A stretch of 26,001 nt of DNA from contig BFEA01000204.1 in NCBI GenBank assembly GCA_003427395.1, positions 514,443 through 540,443 of the forward strand, given 5' to 3'. Position 1 is the stretch's first letter, and every line of letters begins with the position of its first letter. Under the pieces are notes generated by a model. The model ran no database searches, was not told where the DNA came from, and saw only the letters and a program-made list of their open reading frames with translations. The translations under genes were made by a program, and so were the position numbers. This DNA comes from Chara braunii (taxonomy: Eukaryota; Streptophyta; Charophyceae; Charales; Characeae). This document shows, in pieces, positions 19,058 to 26,001 of the stretch.

Positions 19058-19618
19058 TCATCGAAGGTGCTCCAGATGATCCTCCAACGTCCGACTATAG
19101 ACGAGAATGTCGTCTAAGTAGACCATCACGAACCGGTCCAACATCGCACGGAACTCGTTGGTCATTGCCGCTTAAAAGGTCGCCGGGCCATTGGTGAGGC
19201 TAAAAGGCATGACCACCCACTCAAAATGCCCATACCGCGTCTTGAACGCGGATTTATAGCGATTGTTCGGCCGGATCGAAATCTGACTATATCCCGACTT
19301 CAAATCCAACGTAGAAAAGTACTTCGCGCCACCCAATCGCTCAAGGAGATCGTCAATACGAGGAAGAGGCCCCGCATTCTTGACGGTTTGCGCGTTGAGC
19401 TTACGGTAGTCGATGCATAATCGTAGATCCTTGTTCTTCTTCCGTACGAAGAGAACTGGCGCTCCATATAGGGAGCTACTAGGGCGGATCCAACCTTTGT
19501 CCAACAAGTCATCGAGTTGGGCGCGGAGGACCGTAAGCTCCTCCTCGCTCATGCGGTATATTTTGTCATCTTTTCCTCCATGTTTTCCTTCATCTCCCAC
19601 CTGGGTGTGAATCGCCAC
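19058..19618 (-). pseudogene. Gypsy reverse transcriptase (two stop codons)
   Basis: The frame has [74 protein letters not shown] (motif A, D105), [17 protein letters not shown], then a TAA at 19172-19174 where Gln is expected. It resumes with AAMTNEF and YLDDILVYS (YLDD encoded at 19109-19120), then a TGA at 19058-19060 where Arg is expected. Both stops fit single C-to-T changes. The same frame extends upstream past 19618 into the duplicated segment at 19561-19769. Clear gypsy RT, inactive. Confidence 0.85.
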
Positions 19619-19769
19619 TTTGATTCTTGCTTCTTCTAGTGTTCTCCACTTTGGTTTTTGCCCTGACTAGCCTTGGATGAGTGTTTTGTCATTTTTTTTC
19701 CTTACATGTTTTCCTCCATCTTCCACTTGGGTGTGAATCACCACTTTGATTCTTGCTTCTTCTAGTGTT
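19561..19769 (-). repeat. In-frame direct repeat upstream of gypsy RT
   Basis: About 85 bp at 19561-19643 recurs at 19684-19769, offset by 126 bp over most of its length (42 codons). On the minus strand both copies encode TLEEARIKV(A/V)IHTQV and a Gly/Lys-rich tail in the same frame as the RT. A TAG at 19667-19669 lies between them. It is a coding tandem duplication in the protease-RT linker region. Confidence 0.8.
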
Positions 19770-19790
19770 GTGGTCTCCCTTCTCTCTGTC

Positions 19791-19916
19791 TTTTCTGTTT
19801 ATCTAGATGACATGATGGGTCAATTATTTGCTTTATTCGTATTAACTGTAGCTGCTGCAGAATCTGCTATTGGGCTCGCTATTCTTGTTATTACTTTTCG
19901 AATTCGTGGCACTATT
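19791..19916 (+). pseudogene. nad4L: Mitochondrial nad4L fragment (probable nuclear insertion)
   Basis: Forty-two codons read [20 protein letters not shown], then [16 protein letters not shown] and RIRGTI, the conserved C-terminal two transmembrane helices of NADH dehydrogenase subunit 4L (NuoK) of respiratory complex I, very close to the plant and charophyte mitochondrial protein. The start and first helix are absent, and the usual last residues (AVE...) are replaced by an unrelated tail ending in a stop at 19956. It lies between a gypsy remnant and a LINE, both nuclear-type, so I read it as mitochondrial DNA inserted in the nucleus. The codons encode the conserved residues directly, so the source either needs no RNA editing here or the copy came through RNA. 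Confidence 0.85.
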
Positions 19917-20088
19917 GAAATCTACCCAAACCAAAACAAGTGGCCCATTTCCGCTTAAGAAAGGCGCCTAAAAAAAAGGCGCCTTAGATTAGAGAAAAGA
20001 AACAAACAAAAAAAGAAAAGAAAAAGAAAGAAAGGCACCGTATATACAACAAAGTCAGCCTTCCCTTCTTCCTTATCTGTGACTTGGA
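19917..20088. other. Junction region between nad4L and the LINE
   Basis: Contains a strong hairpin and then a purine-rich A/G stretch (19989-20036) with no gene. The lower part probably belongs with the mitochondrial fragment, and the upper part (about 20040-20088) is the LINE 3' untranslated region. No A-tail for the minus-strand LINE is visible, so its 3' end seems lost. Confidence 0.4.
19961..19985 (+). other. Perfect 9-bp stem hairpin after nad4L
   Basis: aaggcgcct (19961-19969) and aggcgcctt (19977-19985) form a perfect 9-bp stem with a loop of seven A. It lies five bases past the stop of the nad4L-containing frame. In an organelle genome it could protect a transcript 3' end; here it may have arrived with the mitochondrial DNA. 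Confidence 0.75.
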
Positions 20089-20690
20089 TCAGTTTGTAGG
20101 CGGCAGTCGGTCGGTCTGTCTCTTTTTTTGTGGCCCAATCCCTATTGACCACTTAGCCTTGCTTTTCAGGAGGAGCACCCATTTGAGCGGGATGCTTTCT
20201 ATGAGTTTGTGCAGGTGTTCCTTTAGCCTGTGAATCCCTTTGAGTTTGGATCTGAGTTCATGTTCGGTGGTCCATCTGTTTTCGTTTGGGTTCCATATGT
20301 GCTCTATTTTCCACACTCCTTTGCTCATCCATTTTCTCCACTGTCTACCTTGCGTGTCCAGGGCCCATACTCTGCCATTGTGGTCTGTGAGCAGGGGATT
20401 CCCGAAAAGTGGTTGTCTCAGAACTTCCTCTCTTATTCTTGGGGTTCTTAACTTTTGCGCAAAGCAGTTTCTCCAGTGCTTTATTAGTGTGATCCAATGT
20501 TCGCTCGGTGGGTCCTTGTCTTTCGATGTTACTCCCCTTTCCATCCTTCTTGGTGACCATGAAGGGTTGAGAATCCAATGGTATCCCTCTATGGAGGGGT
20601 CAACTCTAAATGGCACTAGATTACGAATCTGCTGGAGAGTCATTTCGTGCCAAGGCAGTTCCCTATTGAAAGGATTTTTATTATCCACTT
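20089..20690 (-). pseudogene. LINE ORF2 C-terminal region
   Basis: After a frameshift near 20690 the ORF continues with NPFNRELPWHEMTLQQIRNL, VPFRVDPSIEGYHWIL, LIKHWRNCFAQKLRTPR, LFGNPLLTDHNGRVW and WKIEHIWNPNENRW, ending at the stop at 20089. This Trp-rich pattern corresponds to the region after the RT in plant L1 proteins. I do not see an intact Cys/His zinc motif, so the reverse-transcriptase-associated zinc-binding domain is incomplete or divergent. Part of the same broken ORF2. Confidence 0.75.
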
Positions 20691-22085
20691 GTGTTGCAGA
20701 GCTTGGAATTGTACTGCGGGATTCAGGAGTCCTAATCCTCCTTGCACTTTGGCTCTGGTGATGTACTTCCAGGCCACTTTGGAGATGTATTTTTCTTTTT
20801 CTACTTTTCCCGTCCAAAGGTAAGCACCTAGTTTTCTTTTGAGAGTTGAGAAAAAGCTTGTTGGTGGGTTCCAGGGAGACGCTACATACCAACCGGTTGA
20901 TAGTATTGCAGTATTAAGCACCAACACTCTTCCCATCAGTGAAACGTTCGTTGCTTGCCATCCAACCATTTTGTTTGTCATTTTAAGAAGGAGACTGGTG
21001 CCTGATACATTGCTTGTTCCTTCAGTTGAGATTTGGATGCCGAGAAAGCGCATCGGTTGTTGGGCGTCCAGCAATTGCAAGCCCTGGGTAGCTTGGGTTT
21101 GCTGGGGAGGATGAGAGGAGGCGAGCCACCATCCGACTGTTTTGTTCCGGTTAATTTTCATTTTCGCTGCGAGTTGGAAGGCTTGCATAGCTTTTGTGAG
21201 GGCTTGGAAAGAGGAGTCAGAAGCCCTTATCAACACGGTTAGATCGTCCGCGAAAAGTATGGCTGTGGGTATGGGGAAAGACCTTCCGTCTTGTTGTATG
21301 GTTAGTCTTTCTATTGAAGGGTCCTTGCGGAGGAAGGCCGCTATTGCTTCCATCACAAAAAGGAAGATTGGTGCTGCGAGCCGGTCTCCCTGTCTGACCG
21401 ATCTGGACATTCTGTATTTTTCGAAAAGATGTCCATTGACCTGTACCATACCCCTGACATCCCCGTATAATACTTTAACCCATCTGCGGAAGTTTGGTCC
21501 TACTCCCATTTTTTCCATGCTCTGTTGGAGGAAATCCCAGTTTACCTGATCGTAAGCTTTTTCGAAGTCAAAGAATAGTATGGCCGCTTGTACTTTTTTT
21601 TCTTTTATGAATTTGGTGGCTTCGTTTAGGGTTACTACGTTATCTAGTATGTATCTTCCCGGAATAAATCCAGTTTGGTTAATGTGGAAACATTTGTCTG
21701 TAATATTCCTTATTCTATTTGCTAAGGTCTTAGCTAGAATTTTATATATTACTGGTAGGAGAGTTATGGGTCTGTAATTTCTTATATCTGTGCGGTCGCC
21801 TTTCTTGTATATTAGCGTGACCACGCCGGTACTGAAGTCCTCTCCTATAGAGCCTTTGGCGAAAACTTCCTTAAAGAATTCGGTGACTGTGTCCCCTACT
21901 AGATGCCAGTTAGCTTGCCAAAACTCCTTGGGAAGCCCGTCTCTACCTAGGGTTTTGTTAGGTTGCATACTTTGGAGGGCTTCAAATAGTTTCGTCTTGG
22001 TAATCTCTTTTTCTAGGATTTCCGCTGATTCTTGATTGATACTTTTGTCTAGGTATTTTAAGAATTTCTCTCTTGCTTTCCTCAC
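20640..22085 (-). pseudogene. LINE ORF2 reverse transcriptase
   Basis: A 481-residue frame with the whole non-LTR RT core: LQSMQPNKTLGRDGLPKEFW (36-56), VVTLIYKKGD (88-97), NYRPITLLPVIYKILAK (103-119), QTGFIPGRYILDN (137-149), ILFFDFEKAYDQVNW with the motif A Asp at 173, SVRQGDRLAAPIFLF (229-243, usually RQGDPLSP), and AILFADDLTVLI with FADD at 278-281. Then come a thumb region and KVAWKYITRAKVQGGLGLLN typical of plant L1. Catalytic residues are intact. It connects upstream through a frameshift near 22090 to the endonuclease linker and downstream through another near 20690. Confidence 0.92.
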
Positions 22086-22098
22086 GCTGCCCGGATTT

Positions 22099-22453
22099 TC
22101 AAGGAAAGGTTTTAGACGCGTATAGGTTCTGGTAGAAATCTGACGCTACTTTCAATATACCTTCTTGTGAAGTTTGCGTATTGGCTAGGGAATCCCTTAA
22201 GGCTTGTATTGTGCTATTCCTGTGTCCTGTTTTGATCCTTTGGAAGAAATATTTTGTCATACTTTCGTTGCTTTCCCAATCCTTCACTCTGGCTCTTATG
22301 GCTAACCCTTGTCTTCTCTACTCTGCCCATTGCCTAAGCTCTGTGCGCGCTTCATCGAGTTGTTCGTATAGGCTTGCTCTTGGGTTAGATATTAGATTGA
22401 ATTTTGCGATTTCCACCATGGCCTCAAGGCTTTGTTGTCTTGCCTTCCTTCTG
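22099..22453 (-). pseudogene. LINE ORF2 linker between endonuclease and RT
   Basis: Coding-like minus-strand sequence continues from the endonuclease in another frame: SLEAMVEIAKFNL, LYEQLDEARTELRQWAE, then a TAG at 22318-22320, RRQGLAIRARVKDWESNE, MTKYFFQRIKTGHRN, and SQEGILKVASDFYQNLYAS. The KYFF and FYQNLY motifs are usual in L1 ORF2 just before the RT. A frameshift near 22090 joins it to the RT frame. Confidence 0.8.
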
Positions 22454-23455
22454 CTAGCCTCCTTTCTTGAGAAGATACTTGCTCAGTGACTTATTTTCTT
22501 GATGGAGGGTGGGAGGTCCTTTATCAAATCTCCCTCTTTCAGTTCCCGTTTCATCCCACCTGATTTTGAATTCTTGTTTGAATGATTTTAACATGAGAAG
22601 TGAGGTATTCATCTTGAAAAAACTTTTCCCGGGGGAGTTATCTAGGGATAGAGCTAAGTTTACGTCAATCGGGTTATGATCGTATCCCTCATAATGGGGA
22701 ATTCTTCCTATTGTGGTGCCTAGAACCGCTCCTTCCAAGGATTCTGATACGAGGAAGAAATTTATCCTTGAGAAGGAAGTTCTGCCCTGCATTGTTTTCC
22801 TAATACAGGTATACTCTTTTTTCTCTGGGTTAAGGATCCTATAGGGGTCTTTAAGATTATTCTCTGTGGCTAAGTGGGCCAACGCCGTTTCCGCTGGGTC
22901 TTGCAAGTTTTGTTGTGCCCATGAGATTCTGTCCAGCTGGGGGTTTGGGGTGGTGTTCCAATCTCCCACCAGAATCACGTGCTTTTGCGGTTGTATTAGA
23001 CTTCCTATCTCTTCAAAAAAGGTCACTCTCTCTGCTGATGAGTTTGGGGCATATAGATTTATTAAGATGATATCTTCCCCCTTTAGTGTTAACTCCAGTT
23101 TGGTCCATCTGCCTCTTATTGGGTCTGTTACCGTTGATACTACTTGTAATTGGTGTGTAGCTAGTGCGCGATTGTGTAATAAGGTGATGACGCCTGCTGA
23201 GGCTGATTGCGGGCTGTGTGCTTGAACTGCTGCAGCGCAGTTTTTTAGTCTACTTATGATTTGTTTTTCTACTATATTGTGAGTTGGGGTGTTAGTGATA
23301 TGTGTTTCTTGGAGACAGAGTAAGTCCGGGGGGGTTGGGCAATTCCAGCCTGTTGTGTCCAGAAGGCAACTCCACTTTTGCGGGTTTGTCATGACAGTTG
23401 CTAGTCCCCTCACGTTCCAGGACTGAATCACCAGGTCCCCCCTTGGTGGTTTCAT
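22454..23455 (-). pseudogene. LINE ORF2 endonuclease domain (two active-site changes)
   Basis: A 333-residue frame holding the apurinic/apyrimidinic-type endonuclease that nicks target DNA for LINE integration. Active-site motifs appear in order: SWNVRGL (N14), LLCLQETH (E50), ILINLYAPN (Y135), LVGDWNTTPN (D165, N167), SFSRINFFLVS, and YEGYDHNPI (D259, H260). In the fifth motif the usual SRIDFF Asp is Asn (codon AAT at residue 232), and Tyr 258 replaces the usual Ser of SDH. The Asn change would probably inactivate the nuclease. The start at 23455 (MKPPRGDLVI) is 45 bases after the ORF1 stop. The frame ends at 22454 by a frameshift in the linker. Confidence 0.88.
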
Positions 23456-23499
23456 GACTTATTGTAAGTGATCTTCCTTTGAGACTTGTGTTTGTCCTT

Positions 23500-25933
23500 T
23501 TATATCTCAGAGTTGCTGCCCGTGTCCTCCTCTAGTGGGGTGAGATAGGATGGTAGCTTGTTCTCATCCTGCCCCAGTGCACCTGATTCCAGCAATGTTG
23601 CGAGTGCAACTGCATTTTGAGTCATGGTTGTTACCCCTCCTAGGGCTGTTACTGGAAGTGCCGGCATCCACCACCATGGTTTCCACTGTAAACCTTCAGA
23701 GAGTTCTGTTCCTTGATCCAACCAGACTGTCAATGGCCTTGCATCCTGCTGTGTTTGATTTTCTCCCTCTGATTCTTTGTCTGTTTCCAAATGTTCCTCC
23801 TCTCCTTCCTTTTGCTGTTTGTCTTCAAGTCCCATGATGATTGGATTTTTCCCCTTGCTGATCTTTTTCATCACGTCTTCTCTCTTTTGACCCGGTTTCC
23901 ATCTCATTACTGATAAGTCCTCATGGACTGCTATCTTCCAGTCCTCTGTTAGCAGGTCCTTTTGGACTGGAATTACCGCTCTTGATGGGAGCAGGGTACT
24001 TGCTTCTTTTTCTGGCCTCTTCCAGAAGTCTTCATGAGCCTTGTGATGCAGGTCCTGGATTGTCACTGTGCGCAGGGACATTTCCCGGTTCAGGTCAATT
24101 AACCTGTTGTTTTGGGCGTATAGTGCCTCCACCTGAATGCCCAGCTGTGTGGCTGTTGACAGCGTCCTGCTTTGATCCTCCTGCCCCTGTTGTTTCCCTT
24201 GTTCTATCAAAACTTGCAATGGTTTGTAGCTTGGCAACTTTGCCCCCTTGTTTTGATTCTTCTCCTTCGGCGTGCTTGAGATTGCATTTCCAAATCTTCC
24301 TTGGTTACAGCGTATTTTTCTGCTAACAAGGTAGCCAGTTCCTCTTCCCTTTCCAATGGAGCGAATGGATTTTCCGACAACGAGATTAGTTGCGATGGGT
24401 TGGGGCTTTCTGCATTCTGTTTGCTTTTCTGTTCTTCCCTGTGCAAAATCAACTGTAGCTCAAAATTGTCTTGTCTTAATCTTTCATAGGTCTGGATGTA
24501 CTCCAACAGTTCCTTTTCCTGTTTGCCTGACCATGGGTACTCTTCCAATTCCGGGTTGCCTTGTTCCTCGTCTATGTCCTCTCTTTCCTTTTGGCCTTCC
24601 CTGTGTTTCCTCTTACCTCCCACTATCGGATATTCCCCTTCCTCCCCTTCTTTCATCAATGTCTCTAGCGCCCCCTTCCATGCTTTGATTTGTTCCCTCT
24701 GCCTCAGTCCCCTGCCCTTGGTTGGGTTTTCCTCTTCCCTTCTGTGATCTTCTGGAATATGTTTTCTGGTTGGTTTGTTCCCCCCTTGTTTTCTCTTCTT
24801 CCAGATGACGTTTAACTGCATTCACCCAATCTCTTTCTATGGTTTCCTGTATTGTTTGAACGTCTGCTCGTAAGTCTTTCTCCCAGATTTCTTGCTTCAG
24901 TGCGTTCACGTTTATCACTGGGTCTTTGATGAAGCATTTTGGATGTTTTCTTTCGGCTTTGAGTGTTTGCCATCTGCTGTCGAAGGGCGTGTACACATCC
25001 GGTCTAGGAGTCGGCTCCCCATTGATGGTCCAGACCCAGATTGTCATTGAAAACCCATGCTGCATATTGATCTTCTGGGATGTACCAATAACCTTTTTTG
25101 TTGGTTATTTCCAGAAGATTTGTTGTTTTGAGTGGCTTGGATTTTGCAGTTTCTCTTGTTTTCGGGCAGTTGGCATCTGTTCCCAGGTGACCCCTTTGTC
25201 TGCATTTGAAGCATAATGGATTGCTTTTGCTTGACACTGGTATCCTGATGATTTTGTTTTCCTGCGAAAAGAACCATTCGTCTAGAGTGAAGGGGGCTGA
25301 ACAGTCTCCCGTTTCCAACACTACTGTCATCTGGTTGTGCTGTGGAGTCAGGAAATCCGGGGTTGAGACAATCCACTGTACCTCTTTGAAGTGTCTGTAC
25401 TCCATTCTGACCCTCTCCTTCACGCTTCCATGCATTCCCTCTGGTACATTATCAAACTGAATCCAGAAATGTTTTTTAATTAGTTCTTGCCTGTACCTGA
25501 AGGGTGTCTGCTGATAGTTGGGTGCTTGTTTCCAAGGGTGCACTGTGACCACCGATGAATTGCAGGTGAAGCACTTGTTCTTCAGAAAATCGGCCAGTGC
25601 TTCTTCCATACACAAGACCATAATGATGTTTCTTGTCCTCGAGTGAAATGACACTTTCAGTTCCTGCCCCTTAATTGGTTCCAGTGTTTTCAGTTTTTCC
25701 CAAATCCATTTCAATTTAGCCTGTCTGTCGAGTTCCTGGCTTTTTTTGGAAAAAGTGAAAAGTACTGCATGTTTCCTGTGAAGTTCTTCTTGCTTGACTG
25801 TCAGTTCCCTCGGACATTCGTAGACCACCACTTCTTCTTTTCTGTTTCCCCCGTGGTCGATACATTTGGTGGTTTTGATCAATGTTGTTCTGGTCTGTTC
25901 TGCGTTCTGAGTTTCGATTCCCATTCCCTCCAT
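23500..25933 (-). pseudogene. LINE ORF1, nucleic-acid-binding protein (frameshifted)
   Basis: Starts MEGMGIETQ at 25933. The first frame (309 residues) has a probable RNA-binding fold like the plant retroelement DUF4283 (about residues 55-150, ending VTVHPWKQAPNY), then IQFDNVPEGMHGSVKERV, and a zinc knuckle CFKCRQRGHLGTDANC at 241-256, spaced CX2CX4HX6C. It passes by frameshifts near 25020, 24660 and 24240 into Glu/Lys-rich, helical sequence (QKEREDIDEEQGNPELEEYP, EREEELATLLAEKYAV) and a last part with VEALYAQNNRLIDLNREMSL and an acidic tail ending at 23500. The product would coat the LINE RNA. Three frameshifts make it inactive. Confidence 0.8.
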
Positions 25934-25985
25934 TGCTCTGACCGGTGGTTCTTTTCTCGCTTCCTGGTTGAGTGAAGAGGTATGT

Positions 25986-26001
25986 GGGGGGGGGGGGGGG
26001 G
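25986..26001 (+). repeat. Run of 16 G at the window end
   Basis: A homopolymer of G reaches the last base of the window, just upstream of the LINE's 5' end on the minus strand (C-run). It may be real, or mark an assembly or read-quality boundary. Confidence 0.9.

Larger units (their letters stand above)
20041..25980 (-). mobile_element. L1-type LINE, nearly full length, decayed
   Basis: On the minus strand two coding regions follow each other in the order of a plant-type L1 element: ORF1 with a zinc knuckle (25933-23500), a 45-bp gap, then ORF2 with apurinic-type endonuclease, RT and a C-terminal domain (23455-20089). ORF2 would be about 1,120 codons, normal for the family. Each ORF has several frameshifts and ORF2 an internal stop. 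The 5' end is near or beyond 25980, where a run of G starts. No 3' A-tail is seen. The plus-strand frames opposite are shadows. Confidence 0.9.

Noticed and set aside
20839-25975. Plus-strand frames opposite the LINE
   Set aside because: They are antisense shadows of ORF1 and ORF2; the minus strand carries all the recognised domains.

Overview
This 26-kb window is a pile-up of decayed mobile elements and one very large tandem array. I see no convincing host gene. The elements point to a green-lineage (streptophyte) nuclear genome. They are Ty3/gypsy elements (one with a clear chromodomain), an L1-type LINE, a Penelope-like element (PLE) with its GIY-YIG nuclease in front of the reverse transcriptase (RT), and a short mitochondrial nad4L piece that reads correctly without RNA editing. 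A charophyte alga such as Chara is my best guess, from a general resemblance of the long PLE upstream protein to repeated Chara proteins. I cannot confirm the species from the window alone.

Layout, left to right. 1-433: GC-rich LTR or leader remnant with TATA-like boxes and a 92-bp tandem repeat. 434-2586 (+): broken gypsy RT and the start of RNase H, split at 1028-2026 by two nested A-tailed retroposons on the minus strand, one of them a tRNA-derived SINE. 2587-9340: 6.75 kb of degenerate pentamers (ACTCT, with ACGAC interspersed), carrying a higher-order repeat of about 0.7-0.75 kb. The array begins inside the RNase H reading frame. 9341-10415: no gene; ends in an LTR-like fragment related to positions 1-115. 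10416 to about 15700 (minus): a decayed permuted PLE, running from a long N-terminal region through GIY-YIG and RT to a 0.6-kb 3' region with repeated hairpins. 16112-17302 (minus): a second copy of the 3' part of the same PLE, cut where a gypsy LTR begins. 17304 to about 19780 (minus): chromovirus gypsy remnant with LTR, polypurine tract, chromodomain, RNase H and RT; the integrase core is deleted. 19791-19916 (+): nad4L fragment. About 20040-25980 (minus): nearly full-length LINE with ORF1 (zinc knuckle) and ORF2 (endonuclease, RT, C-terminal domain), all frameshifted.

None of these elements looks able to move by itself. The main interest is structural: a hierarchical pentamer satellite that appears to have grown from a retrotransposon's coding sequence, a green-lineage PLE with permuted domains and a long extra N-terminal region, and junctions (LTR against PLE; mitochondrial DNA between gypsy and LINE) that record the order of insertion and repair.
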